In this document: piece by piece, positions 11,338 through 22,453 of the stretch
Numbering within the stretch: position 1 is the first letter of the stretch
Layout: each line of letters begins with the position of its first letter
Assembly: GCF_022398325.1 (NCBI RefSeq)
Contig: NZ_JAKEVD010000019.1
Span: 26,685-90,684 of the forward strand
Reading direction: 5' to 3'
DNA length: 64,000 nucleotides
Origin: Shewanella sp. Isolate13
GTDB lineage: Bacteria > Pseudomonadota > Gammaproteobacteria > Enterobacterales > Shewanellaceae
The notes under the pieces: generated by a model
What the model was told of the DNA's origin: nothing
Seen by the model: only the letters and a program-made list of their open reading frames with translations
The model's database searches: none
Made by a program: the position numbers and the translations under genes

Positions 11338-12013
11338 AGCCGAAGCACTCTGTATAAGAGGCGTGCTATTCGATCTCGATGGCACTCTTGCCGATACCGC
11401 ACCAGACATGGTTGAGGCGCTCAATATCAGTTTGGAGTCTCGCGGCCATCCACGGGTGCCCTTCGATCAGATCCGTGCCAGTGCCTCCCATGGCAGTATT
11501 GCCATGATCAAGGCCGCATTACCTTTGATAGATGAGCAAGGCGTTCCCGAGCTTCAACAATTACTGTTTGACAACTATGAACGGATAAACGGTGACGACT
11601 GCAATTTGTTTCAAGGCTTAGATAGGTTACTCGATACCTTGAGCCAGCTTTCAATCCCCTATGGGGTCGTTACCAATAAGCCTGCACGGTTTTCACGGCC
11701 ACTTCTGAATCGTTTGGGCTTAACGGCCAAAATGCCCACAGTGATCAGTGGCGATACCACGCTACATGCTAAACCCCACACGGCCCCGATGCGTTTGGCC
11801 GCACAGCAGATGAACGTGTTACCCGAACATATTCTCTATTTAGGTGACGCTGAACGCGATCTGGTTGCCGCTAAGGCTGCAAACATGATCTCAGGCCTCG
11901 CCCTTTGGGGTTATATCAGCCATGATGACGATATTTCAAGCTGGCCTGCGGATCTTAGCTTCGAAACGGGTGATCATCTAGCTGACTTTTTCAGTGTTAT
12001 TCAGCCAAGGTAA
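11330..12013 (+). CDS. HAD-family phosphatase (Gph/MupP-like)
   Basis: A haloacid dehalogenase superfamily phosphatase, 227 residues. Motif I is [14 protein letters not shown] (nucleophile and general acid Asp), motif II is the T of VVTNKP, motif III the K of HAKPHTAP, and motif IV GDAERD. Sequence type is that of phosphoglycolate phosphatases. In Pseudomonas the gene next to ubiG is mupP, an N-acetylmuramate 6-phosphate phosphatase of peptidoglycan recycling, so that substrate is an alternative suggested by context. It starts inside the end of ubiG. Confidence 0.85.
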   Translation: MTKAEALCIRGVLFDLDGTLADTAPDMVEALNISLESRGHPRVPFDQIRASASHGSIAMIKAALPLIDEQGVPELQQLLFDNYERINGDDCNLFQGLDRLLDTLSQLSIPYGVVTNKPARFSRPLLNRLGLTAKMPTVISGDTTLHAKPHTAPMRLAAQQMNVLPEHILYLGDAERDLVAAKAANMISGLALWGYISHDDDISSWPADLSFETGDHLADFFSVIQPR

Positions 12014-12212
12014 CTTCTCTATTAGCCTTGCATTTTTTGTTTGAGTAATTAAATCTCAAGGCGTGATAAGAAAAGTCGCCAAAATGGTCTGCTTAGATCG
12101 CTCAAGTAAGTGGCGATCTGACAGAACATTTTTATTTGTTTAATTGTTAACCTTTTAAAAGGAAATCAAACCAAAACAAGCTTTAACGGTTAGCCGTTAC
12201 TAACAGGTTCGA

Positions 12213-12232
12213 TTATCCTCAAGATATCCACA
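12213..12232 (+). promoter_or_regulatory. Two tandem DnaA-box-like sites
   Basis: TTATCCTCA (12213-12221) and ATATCCACA (12224-12232) each match the DnaA consensus TTATCCACA at 8 of 9 positions. They are in the same orientation and 11 bases apart. Placement ahead of nrdA agrees with DnaA control of nrdAB in E. coli. Confidence 0.45.
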
Positions 12233-12301
12233 ACTTGTCCCCTAAATTCCCACTTGCAAAAAACCAACAACCTCACTATCTTGTAGCTATTGAATCTCAA
12301 A

Positions 12302-12317
12302 ACACCATATATAGTGT
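12302..12317 (+). promoter_or_regulatory. NrdR box
   Basis: ACACCATATATAGTGT closely fits the NrdR consensus acaCwAtATaTwGtgt. A degenerate partner containing CTATCTTGTAG lies about three helical turns upstream (12273-12288), as expected for paired NrdR sites. Confidence 0.65.
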
Positions 12318-12467
12318 GTGAGTGATAGAGGTAGGCACTATTTAGTCGTTTGTGTCAACAAAAAGGAACTCCCCGATTTTCGGTTAAAATCTGTTTGTTT
12401 ACAGGGAAACGTACGGTGCGCCTACACAGGTCACTTTCATAAATATAAAAACCAAGGTTTATCGTTA

Positions 12468-14756
12468 ATGAATAGCAATATGACAGTCACCAAGCGTAGT
12501 GGCGAACGTGAGACTATCGATCTCGAAAAGATCCATCGCGTTATTGAATGGGCGGCAAAAGGACTTAACAATGTCTCTGTTTCTGAAGTAGAGCTGCGCT
12601 CTCATCTGCAGTTTTTCGACGGCATTGCAACAGAAGCCATCCATGAGACTATCATTAAAGCGGCTGCAGATCTGATCTCACCAGAGTCACCAGACTACCA
12701 GTTTCTGTCTGCGCGCTTAGCTATTTTCCACTTACGTAAAAAAGCTTTCGGTCAATTTGAACCGCCTAAGCTATACGATCATGTGGTTAAGCTGGTTGAA
12801 CTAGGCAAGTACGACACGCATATTCTTGAAGATTATAGCCGTGAAGAGCTCGATACCCTAGATAGCTATATCGATCACTGGCGTGATATGAATTTCTCTT
12901 ACGCCGCAGTAAAACAGCTAGAAGGTAAGTATCTGGTTCAAAACCGTGTTAGCCACGAGATCTACGAAAGTGCCCAGTTCCTTTATATCTTGGTTGCTGC
13001 TTGCCTATTTGCCAAGTATCCAAAAGAGACTCGTCTTCAGTATGTAAAAGATTTCTATGACGCGACCTCAACATTCAAGATCTCACTGCCAACACCAATC
13101 ATGGCCGGTGTGCGTACGCCTACACGCCAATTCAGCTCATGTGTATTGATTGAATGTGGCGACAGCTTAGACTCAATTAACGCGACCTCTTCTTCAATCG
13201 TTAAGTACGTATCTCAGCGCGCAGGTATCGGGGTCAACGCGGGCCGTATCCGTGCACTTGGTAGCCCTATTCGCGGTGGTGAAGCATTCCATACGGGTTG
13301 CTTACCATTTTACAAGTACTTCCAAACGGCGGTTAAGTCATGCTCTCAAGGTGGCGTACGTGGTGGTGCAGCGACCCTCTTCTACCCTATGTGGCACTTA
13401 GAGGTTGAATCGCTATTAGTACTTAAAAACAACCGTGGTGTGGATGATAACCGTATCCGTCACTTGGACTACGGCGTACAGATCAACAAGGTAATGTATC
13501 AACGTCTTATTCAAGGCGGCATGATCAGTTTGTTCAGCCCATCTGATGTGCCTGGTATGTACGATGCATTCTTTGAAGATCAACAAGAGTTTGAGCGTCT
13601 ATATCTTAAATATGAGGCCGACCCTAGCATCCGCAAAAAGCAGATCAAAGCGGTTGAGTTGTTCTCATTGATGATGCAAGAGCGTGCCTCTACTGGCCGG
13701 ATCTACATTCAAAACGTTGATCACTGTAATACCCACAGTCCATTTGACTCTAAGGTTGCACCAGTTCGCCAGTCTAACTTATGTTTAGAAATTGCCCTGC
13801 CAACTAAGCCGTTAAATAACATTAACGACCCAGATGGTGAAATTGCACTTTGTACGCTGTCGGCATTGAACTTAGGCGCGATTAAGAAACTTGAAGAGCT
13901 AGAGCCATTGGCCGATCTGGCAGTGCGTGCGCTAGACAACTTATTAGATTATCAAGACTACCCAATCATCTCTGCTAAGAAAGCATCGATGAACCGCCGT
14001 ACGCTTGGTATAGGTGTGATTAACTTTGCTAACTACTTAGCGAAGGAAGGCGTGCGTTACTCTGACGGTTCTGCTAACGGCATTACCCACAAGACATTTG
14101 AAGCGATTCAATTCTATCTATTGAAGGCATCGATGAAGCTGGCTCAAGAACAAGGCGCATGCCCTGCATTCCACGAGACAACTTACGCTAAAGGTATTTT
14201 GCCAATTGATACCTACAAGCGCGATCTAGACAAGATCTGTGATGAGCCGTTGCACCTAGACTGGGAAACACTGCGTGAAGAGATCAAGACTCACGGTCTA
14301 CGTAACTCTACTCTGTCAGCATTAATGCCATCAGAGACCTCTTCGCAGATCTCAAACGCGACTAACGGTATCGAGCCACCACGTGGCTTAATCAGTGTTA
14401 AAGCCAGTAAAGATGGTCAGCTAAAGCAAGTGGTACCTGACTTTGAAAAGTACCAGTACAGCTATGAGCTACTATGGCAAATGCCAAATAACGATGGTTA
14501 CTTACAGTTAGTTGGTCTTATGCAGAAATTCGTCGATCAGTCTATTTCGGCGAACACCAACTACGACCCAACTCGTTTTGAGGGTGGCCGCGTACCGATG
14601 AAGGTACTGTTAAAAGACTTATTAACCGCTTACAAATATGGTGTGAAGACACTTTACTATCACAATACTCGTGATGGAGCTTCAGATAGTCATGACGATA
14701 TCACTGCCGTCGAGAAAGAAGATGACAGTTGCGCTGGCGGCGCATGTAAGATCTAA
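12468..14756 (+). CDS. nrdA: Ribonucleoside-diphosphate reductase class Ia, alpha subunit
   Basis: Large subunit of aerobic ribonucleotide reductase, making dNDPs from NDPs. 762 residues. An ATP-cone allosteric domain occupies about residues 1-95 (MTVTKRSGERETIDLEKIH). Active-site cysteines are in FSSCVLIECGDS and SNLCLEIALPT, and the C-terminal redox pair is in SCAGGACKI. The frame stays open upstream to 12318, but ATG at 12468 matches the family N-terminus (MNSNMTVTKR), has AAGG about 10 bases ahead, and avoids starting next to the NrdR site. Operon with nrdB and the ferredoxin gene. Confidence 0.96.
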   Translation: MNSNMTVTKRSGERETIDLEKIHRVIEWAAKGLNNVSVSEVELRSHLQFFDGIATEAIHETIIKAAADLISPESPDYQFLSARLAIFHLRKKAFGQFEPPKLYDHVVKLVELGKYDTHILEDYSREELDTLDSYIDHWRDMNFSYAAVKQLEGKYLVQNRVSHEIYESAQFLYILVAACLFAKYPKETRLQYVKDFYDATSTFKISLPTPIMAGVRTPTRQFSSCVLIECGDSLDSINATSSSIVKYVSQRAGIGVNAGRIRALGSPIRGGEAFHTGCLPFYKYFQTAVKSCSQGGVRGGAATLFYPMWHLEVESLLVLKNNRGVDDNRIRHLDYGVQINKVMYQRLIQGGMISLFSPSDVPGMYDAFFEDQQEFERLYLKYEADPSIRKKQIKAVELFSLMMQERASTGRIYIQNVDHCNTHSPFDSKVAPVRQSNLCLEIALPTKPLNNINDPDGEIALCTLSALNLGAIKKLEELEPLADLAVRALDNLLDYQDYPIISAKKASMNRRTLGIGVINFANYLAKEGVRYSDGSANGITHKTFEAIQFYLLKASMKLAQEQGACPAFHETTYAKGILPIDTYKRDLDKICDEPLHLDWETLREEIKTHGLRNSTLSALMPSETSSQISNATNGIEPPRGLISVKASKDGQLKQVVPDFEKYQYSYELLWQMPNNDGYLQLVGLMQKFVDQSISANTNYDPTRFEGGRVPMKVLLKDLLTAYKYGVKTLYYHNTRDGASDSHDDITAVEKEDDSCAGGACKI

Positions 14757-14794
14757 CCCAAGATTTTAATCATTAGTATTAAACGTTAATTTAA

Positions 14795-14809
14795 GGGGGC
14801 CTAGCCCCC
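14795..14809 (+). repeat. Intercistronic stem-loop nrdA/nrdB
   Basis: GGGGGC-CTA-GCCCCC, a strong 6-bp GC stem with a 3-base loop in the 72-base gap between nrdA and nrdB. There is no T-run, so partial attenuation or 3'-end protection of nrdA mRNA is more likely than full termination. Confidence 0.55.
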
Positions 14810-14828
14810 ATTATCGGAAGATAGAAAA

Positions 14829-15959
14829 ATGGCCTATTCAACATTTTGTCAAACTCCAAACAACGCAATGCTAGAGCCTATGTTTCTTGGGCAATCAGTT
14901 AACGTAGCGCGTTATGATCAACAAAAATATGAAGTATTCGAAAAGCTGATCGAAAAACAGCTTTCCTTCTTCTGGCGTCCAGAAGAGGTTGATGTTAGCC
15001 GCGATAAAATCGATTACGCTGCCCTGCCAGAGCATGAAAAGCACATCTTCATCTCAAACCTTAAGTATCAAACGCTACTCGATTCAATTCAAGGCCGTTC
15101 ACCAAACGTGGCGTTCTTACCTTTGGTATCGCTACCAGAGCTTGAGACCTGGATTGAAACATGGTCCTTCTCAGAGACGATTCACTCGCGCTCATACACC
15201 CATATTATTCGTAATATTGTTAACGATCCTTCAATCGTATTTGATGACATCGTACAAAACGAAGAGATTTTAAAGCGCGCAAGTGACATTGCTAATTACT
15301 ACGATGACTTGATCAAATTAAGCCAAGCTTACCACCTACATGGTGAAGGCAAGCATGAGATCGAAGGTGAAGTGGTTGAAGTCACTAAACGTGAAATCAA
15401 AAAAGCCCTTTACCTATGTATGATGTCGGTTAACGTCCTAGAAGCGATCCGTTTTTACGTCAGCTTCGCCTGCTCATTTGCATTTGCAGAGCGTAAGGTA
15501 ATGGAAGGCAATGCGAAAATTATTCGTCTGATCGCACGTGATGAAGCGCTACACCTTAACAGCACCCAGCATATTTTGAAGATCATGCAAGGCGGCAAAG
15601 ACGACCCAGAAATGGCTGAGATTGCTAAAGAGTGTGAACAAACAGCCATAGATATCTTTGTTAAAGCAGCGGAACAAGAAAAAGAGTGGGCAAAATATCT
15701 GTTTAAAGACGGCTCTATGATCGGTCTTAACGAACACATTCTTTGCCAATATGTTGAGTACATCACTAACGAGCGCATGAAAGCGGTTAACCTTGCCTCT
15801 CCTTATGAAGAGAAAAGCAACCCGCTTCCTTGGATGAAAAACTGGTTAGAGAGCGATTCCGTGCAAGTTGCCCCACAAGAGGTAGAAGTCTCATCTTACC
15901 TAGTGGGTCAAATCGACTCTTCTATCGATGATGATGAGTTCTCAGACTTTGACCTTTAA
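14829..15959 (+). CDS. nrdB: Ribonucleoside-diphosphate reductase class Ia, beta subunit
   Basis: Small subunit carrying the di-iron site and tyrosyl radical that drives NrdA. 376 residues. Metal-ligand segments are [23 protein letters not shown] (Glu, His and the radical tyrosine), and AEREKV-type helix [25 protein letters not shown] in separate turns. The C-terminus ends [13 protein letters not shown], the acidic tail that docks on NrdA. Length and order agree with E. coli NrdB. Confidence 0.97.
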   Translation: MAYSTFCQTPNNAMLEPMFLGQSVNVARYDQQKYEVFEKLIEKQLSFFWRPEEVDVSRDKIDYAALPEHEKHIFISNLKYQTLLDSIQGRSPNVAFLPLVSLPELETWIETWSFSETIHSRSYTHIIRNIVNDPSIVFDDIVQNEEILKRASDIANYYDDLIKLSQAYHLHGEGKHEIEGEVVEVTKREIKKALYLCMMSVNVLEAIRFYVSFACSFAFAERKVMEGNAKIIRLIARDEALHLNSTQHILKIMQGGKDDPEMAEIAKECEQTAIDIFVKAAEQEKEWAKYLFKDGSMIGLNEHILCQYVEYITNERMKAVNLASPYEEKSNPLPWMKNWLESDSVQVAPQEVEVSSYLVGQIDSSIDDDEFSDFDL

Positions 15960-16002
15960 GCCTGTTAACTTTAGTCAAGCAAGCTTTAAGAAGGCTCCTA
16001 TC

Positions 16003-16311
16003 GTGAGCCTTCAGGGCATGCCTGTGTTGCTGTTTAATCAGCAACACTTAACCTTGCTTGAAGCACTGGAACAAAAACGAGTAAAGATATTCTCCGAGTG
16101 TCGAAGTGGCTATTGTGGCCAGTGCAAAACTAAGATCAAAAGCGGAAAAGTAACTTATATCCGTGAACCACTTGTATCGTTAGAAGCAGATGAATGCCTG
16201 CCCTGCTGCTGCGCCCCTGACGGCGACATCGATTTGGCCCTTTCAGCCGAGGGGGCTGAGATGGTTGTACGTATGCCCAGCGATAAATCAGCTGTTACAA
16301 AAGGCATTTAA
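16003..16311 (+). CDS. yfaE: 2Fe-2S ferredoxin, YfaE-like NrdB maintenance protein
   Basis: A small plant-type 2Fe-2S ferredoxin that in E. coli helps restore the NrdB di-iron/tyrosyl cofactor. The cysteine pattern is SECRSGYCGQCKT followed by LPCCCAP. GTG at 16003 is chosen: GAAGG lies about 9 bases upstream and the resulting 102-residue protein matches YfaE. The frame is also open from ATG at 15928, which would overlap the nrdB end by 32 bases and add 25 residues of low similarity; that longer start cannot be excluded. The position right after nrdB is the usual one. Confidence 0.88.
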   Translation: MSLQGMPVLLFNQQHLTLLEALEQKRVKIFSECRSGYCGQCKTKIKSGKVTYIREPLVSLEADECLPCCCAPDGDIDLALSAEGAEMVVRMPSDKSAVTKGI

Positions 16312-16462
16312 CTCTGCTCGCTTATAATATTGGCTACGCCCTTGCGTGGTGTATTTAATACTATAAAAACTACCGCTAAATTAGTACAAGACAGTTGTGA
16401 CGAGCATTTTTTGCTCTACTGGGTATAATGACCGACGAAAGGAACTCACTCTAAAGGTTAGC

Positions 16463-17335
16463 ATGCAAGCAGACAGCAAACCCCAACTATTATCAATATT
16501 AACGAAAGTGACCATCATAGGTAACGCGAATGGAGAATGGCAAGTTCCAACGGACGGCGCCACCTTCATTTTTAACGGCACAAAATCTCCCAACCAACCG
16601 AACTCAAAAAACAGTGCACTCATCAACATAAGTAATGGCCCATTTGCAGGCTCAAACTGTCCTTTTGTTGTGTCAGGGCCATTTGCTAAAAATGAACTAG
16701 AGTCATTAACCCTGCAACTTATTGAGGTAGCAGAGTCATTAGAAAAACAGCTTCATTGTTGGCCTTCTACAGGCTTGGTAACCACAGTATTGATGGCAAG
16801 ACTTGCGGCCCAATTAGATGTAAAACGTATGTCACTATTGCCAAGCCTTAAGCGTGATCTCACCATGGCGAGTGATGCGCACTTACCTTGCATAGTGCAC
16901 AATTGGCTTGGTGAACGTCGAATTGCATTAGATTTAGAAGCTAACCTTAACTGGCCAGAATTATATTTAGATCCGCCTTCATCAGACACAGGTATAGATC
17001 CCCATACCACATCTAATACGGCAGACTTGCTCCCCCATTGCCCTTTTGAATCGCTTGCTAAATTACGTCAGCAAACTTTAGATAAAACAGCTTCACCGCA
17101 GGAGATGTTGGCGATCCTAATTTATCTAGCAACAAGCCCCATTGAAAGCTGGTTACAGCATTCTAGTCAGCAAAAGTTATTAGCTAGCGAGCAGATATTT
17201 TTTAATCAAACACCTGATAAGAATTCAGGTTTCTGGTATTTAAATAATAATCACGCCTCTCAATATTTAGATGGCATTCGATATCGACTAGCGTATTGTC
17301 AACAAATGAGCCCCGCAAAGCAAAACCGGTTTTAA
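16463..17335 (+). CDS. Uncharacterised protein, faint sialyltransferase-like features
   Basis: 290 residues, no firm family recognised. The N-terminal part has VTIIGNANGEWQVP then ATFIFNGTKSPN, a GN-x-x ... FN arrangement; further on WPSTGLVTTVLMARLAAQL (about residues 98-116) resembles the P[ST]TG-helix of GT29-type sialyltransferases. These are only pattern resemblances. There is no signal peptide or membrane segment. ATG at 16463 is chosen because AAAGG lies just upstream; GTG at 16397 is an alternative. It follows yfaE by 150 bases, so co-transcription with nrdAB is possible but not shown. Confidence 0.6.
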   Translation: MQADSKPQLLSILTKVTIIGNANGEWQVPTDGATFIFNGTKSPNQPNSKNSALINISNGPFAGSNCPFVVSGPFAKNELESLTLQLIEVAESLEKQLHCWPSTGLVTTVLMARLAAQLDVKRMSLLPSLKRDLTMASDAHLPCIVHNWLGERRIALDLEANLNWPELYLDPPSSDTGIDPHTTSNTADLLPHCPFESLAKLRQQTLDKTASPQEMLAILIYLATSPIESWLQHSSQQKLLASEQIFFNQTPDKNSGFWYLNNNHASQYLDGIRYRLAYCQQMSPAKQNRF

Positions 17336-17410
17336 CAACACACGTTAGACCCGCTATTTCTCTGCCAAACAGGCCAGCCGGCTATACCCTAAGCGATATA
17401 AAGCAAAAAA

Positions 17411-17434
17411 GACCAGCAGCGAATGCTACTGGTC
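17411..17434 (-). terminator. Terminator of the BOF-domain gene
   Basis: GACCAG-AGC / GCT-CTGGTC imperfect stem with a 4-base loop, followed on the minus strand by TTTTTT. It lies about 40 bases after the stop of the gene ending at 17475. Confidence 0.75.
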
Positions 17435-17474
17435 TAGTCGCGTCTATACGCGTTAGCTCAGGACAGATATAACG

Positions 17475-17837
17475 CTATTTCGCCAATCGCACCGTATCAA
17501 CATCGATAGTTGTGTATGACCAGCCGCTATCGACTTCACCCTGAATAACTATTTTGGTTTCAGGTGTTGCCTCTACGCCATTCCAATCGCGATCGTCAAT
17601 CTCAATAATAATCTCACCGGTATCATCTCTGAATTTATATTCTTCGTCGCCTAAGCTCGCATCAATGTAACCGGTTAGCATAACTTGCGTGTCATCTTTC
17701 GCTTCTAAAGCCACAGCAACCGTCTGAACCTTTACGTTACTAGGGCCTATAAATCCGCCCTTCTTTTCAGTCGTTTGATCTGCGAATACACTAGATGATG
17801 CGAGTACCAATACACTTACTAATAAGACTTTGTTCAT
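17475..17837 (-). CDS. YgiW/YdeI-family BOF (OB-fold) periplasmic protein
   Basis: 120 residues. The signal peptide MNKVLLVSVLVLASSSVFA is followed by a short mature protein with the bacterial OB-fold pattern: VMLTGYIDASLGDEEYKF, then FRDDTGEIIIEIDDRDWNG and VVIQGEVDSG-like strand. Family members (YgiW/VisP, YdeI) are periplasmic and linked to stress tolerance; some bind small molecules. Function here is inferred by family only. Single-gene transcript with its own terminator. Confidence 0.85.
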   Translation of the reverse strand: MNKVLLVSVLVLASSSVFADQTTEKKGGFIGPSNVKVQTVAVALEAKDDTQVMLTGYIDASLGDEEYKFRDDTGEIIIEIDDRDWNGVEATPETKIVIQGEVDSGWSYTTIDVDTVRLAK

Positions 17838-18079
17838 GCCATTATTTCCTTTAAAAATTCATACTGTAGTACATGCGAACTTCAATGCTCATATTTCTCT
17901 AAATACCATAGTTGATAACTCGTGAAAAAAGCGTGAAATAACGAGAGAATTAAAAGGTAAAATTTGGTCTTAGGAGTAAAACAGCATAAGGAAGCGATAC
18001 AATCCCTTGTAACAGCCACAACAATGGTATCTATTTGCCTCTTGCTCTCCATGCTGCACCTTTAAGCAACAATAAAAAG

Positions 18080-18108
18080 ACCTGCTAAAGCATGAAGCAG
18101 AAGCAGGT
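18080..18108 (-). terminator. fadH rho-independent terminator
   Basis: ACCTGCT / AGCAGGT stem separated by 15 bases, followed by TTTTT on the minus strand, just past the fadH stop. Confidence 0.7.
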
Positions 18109-18130
18109 TTTATTTGGAAGCTACAACAGA

Positions 18131-20146
<2,016 letters not shown>

Positions 20147-20301
20147 TCAAACATCCTTTTTAAACAAGTGATTTAATCCAGCATACCCTGAGTAAACAAT
20201 AAGCTCAATAAGCGGATGAATAGATTCCTTTACAATTGAGTTTTCCTTTCGGGCAAGATTTCAGTTAGCATTATATCAACTACGCTATATAGGAGTGGCT
20301 G

Positions 20302-22143
20302 ATGCCCACTAAACCCTCAATATTTAAAAGGATGTTCCTACTTACATGGAATACAGTCAATGGATTAAGGAAGCTTTTTCTTAATCTTATTTTCTTCGGG
20401 CTTATTGCCATTATTATCGTTAGCCTAACCGCAGATGATGGTGTAGAAGTCGAAGATGGTGCTGCGCTGGTACTGAACCTTTCAGGGGTTATTGTTGATC
20501 AGAAACGTCAAGTCGACCCAATTGAAGCTGCGATGAAAAGTGGTTCAGAGGCCGATGGAACTGGCGAGATATTACTTTCAGACGTGCTATTAGTGATTAA
20601 CAATGCCGCCGCAGACAAGCGGATCAATCAGATGGTATTAGATCTTGGCATGTTAAGAGGCACAGGGATCAGCAAGCTACAATCTATTGGCAATGCTATT
20701 GAGTCTTTTAAAGCTACAGGCAAGAGCGTTGTTGCCAATGCTAACTGGTATGGGCAAAACCAATACTTTCTCGCCAGCTTTGCCGACAAGATTTACTTAA
20801 ATCCGCAAGGTAGTGTCGAGATTGAAGGCCTAGGTCGCTATCGCCTCTATTTTAAATCTGCATTAGAGAAACTTCAGATTAATGCTCACGTCTTTAGAGT
20901 GGGCACATTCAAATCTGCGGTTGAGCCTTTTATCCGTGATGATATGTCTGACGCAGCGAAAGAAGCTAATTTAGTCCTATTAAACGATCTATGGCAAAGC
21001 TACGCCGACACCGTCGCCGCAAATCGCGGTATCGGCAGTGACAGCTTATCGCTAAGTGCAGATGACTATCTGGCTCAGCTCGATAAAGCCGATGGCAAGT
21101 CTTCAGAAATGGCTCTTAATATGAAATGGGTCGATGGCCTTAAATCTGCTGAAGAGTTTAGATTATCTATGGTTGATGCCGTCGGTAAGTCTGCCGATGG
21201 AGAATCCTATAAGCATATCGACTTCTATGATTATCTATCTGTAGCTAAGACCTACCCAGCTTTATTACTCAATGACAAAGTCGGAATCGTTGTAGCCAAA
21301 GGAAACATCCTCAATGGTTCGCAACCGGCTGGGCAAATTGGCGGCGAGAGTACCTCGGAGCTACTGAGAAAAGCGCGTTTCGATGATTCAGTTAAAGCAG
21401 TTGTACTTCGTGTCGACAGCCCTGGTGGCAGTGCCTTTGCCTCCGAGCAGATCAGGCAAGAAGTGCTTGCATTAAAAGCAGCGAACAAACCTGTGATCGT
21501 CAGTATGGGGAGCTACGCCGCATCGGGTGGTTATTGGATCTCCGCCAGCGCCGATTATATCTACGCAACGCCTACGACCCTTACAGGGTCTATTGGGATC
21601 TTCGGTATGGTCACCACTTTTGAAGACTCACTAGCGAGCATTGGAGTTCACACCGACGGCGTGGGCACCTCTGATTGGGCAGGTTTCTCGGTGACTAAAG
21701 GCCTAACACCTCAAATTAAGGCAATAATCCAGCGTCATATCGAACGTGGTTACCTCGACTTCATCTCGCTTGTAGCAAAAGAGCGTGATATGAGTCTTGA
21801 GCAGGTTGATAACATCGCCCAAGGTCGCGTCTGGACCGGCCGAAAGGCACTGGAACTTGGTCTAGTCGATGATTTAGGTGAACTTGAAGATGCGGTGACT
21901 AAAGCCGCTGAAATGGCGTCACTCGATACCTTCGATACTGAGGTCATAGAGAGAGAGTTATCGCCTCAAGAGCAATTCATCCAAGAGATGTTTGCTTCTG
22001 CGTCAAGCTACCTGCCCCAGAGCATGACTCAATCAAGCGTACTTGAAAGTCTGCTGTCAAAGTGGTCAGGTGTGATTGAAGAATTTAAAGCGTTCGACGA
22101 TCCAAATGGCGTTTATCTGTATTGCGATACCTGTAATTACTAA
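20302..22143 (+). CDS. sppA: Signal peptide peptidase SppA, 67K type
   Basis: Inner-membrane serine protease that degrades cleaved signal peptides. 613 residues with one N-terminal membrane segment (LFLNLIFFGLIAIIIVSL, about residues 25-42). Like E. coli SppA it has two tandem domains: the general-base lysine in FRVGTFKSAVEPF (first half) and the nucleophilic serine in SMGSYAASGGYW (second half). AGGAG lies 7 bases before ATG. A terminator follows. Confidence 0.95.
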   Translation: MPTKPSIFKRMFLLTWNTVNGLRKLFLNLIFFGLIAIIIVSLTADDGVEVEDGAALVLNLSGVIVDQKRQVDPIEAAMKSGSEADGTGEILLSDVLLVINNAAADKRINQMVLDLGMLRGTGISKLQSIGNAIESFKATGKSVVANANWYGQNQYFLASFADKIYLNPQGSVEIEGLGRYRLYFKSALEKLQINAHVFRVGTFKSAVEPFIRDDMSDAAKEANLVLLNDLWQSYADTVAANRGIGSDSLSLSADDYLAQLDKADGKSSEMALNMKWVDGLKSAEEFRLSMVDAVGKSADGESYKHIDFYDYLSVAKTYPALLLNDKVGIVVAKGNILNGSQPAGQIGGESTSELLRKARFDDSVKAVVLRVDSPGGSAFASEQIRQEVLALKAANKPVIVSMGSYAASGGYWISASADYIYATPTTLTGSIGIFGMVTTFEDSLASIGVHTDGVGTSDWAGFSVTKGLTPQIKAIIQRHIERGYLDFISLVAKERDMSLEQVDNIAQGRVWTGRKALELGLVDDLGELEDAVTKAAEMASLDTFDTEVIERELSPQEQFIQEMFASASSYLPQSMTQSSVLESLLSKWSGVIEEFKAFDDPNGVYLYCDTCNY

Positions 22144-22177
22144 TCGTCAATTGAAGCAACAGCTAGCAGAATAATAA

Positions 22178-22203
22178 AGCCCAGCACACGCTGGGCTTTT
22201 TTA
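22178..22203 (+). terminator. sppA rho-independent terminator
   Basis: AGCCCAGC-ACAC-GCTGGGCT stem-loop followed by a T-run, about 35 bases after the sppA stop. Confidence 0.9.
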
Positions 22204-22453
22204 TACGCAAAACAAACGACATACTTAAGCTAAAGATTATATTCATACTAAACATTCCTTTTGTATCAACTCAGCTACATATGGTTGCAAATCCTTAATC
22301 TAAGCTTTATAGGATTTAACCTACTCGTTTGATGAAACAGTATTTTAGTGCGTCTTATATAGGATAATTGCGTCTTATTGCCTGCATCTATCACCACTTT
22401 AGGTATATAATCCCTGCATCGTGATTTAATCTAAAACTAAAAAACAAAATCAA

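Larger units (their letters stand above)
12014..12467 (+). promoter_or_regulatory. nrdA upstream regulatory region
   Basis: A 454-base non-coding region ahead of the ribonucleotide reductase operon. It holds two DnaA-box-like 9-mers (12213-12221 and 12224-12232) and an NrdR-box-like palindrome (12302-12317) with a weaker partner near 12273-12288. Arrangement of DnaA and NrdR sites is known for E. coli nrdAB; here it is inferred from motif resemblance. Confidence 0.5.

Noticed and set aside
12318..12467. 50-codon N-terminal extension of nrdA
   Set aside because: The extension starts next to the NrdR palindrome, matches no NrdA N-terminus, and the ATG at 12468 gives the expected protein.
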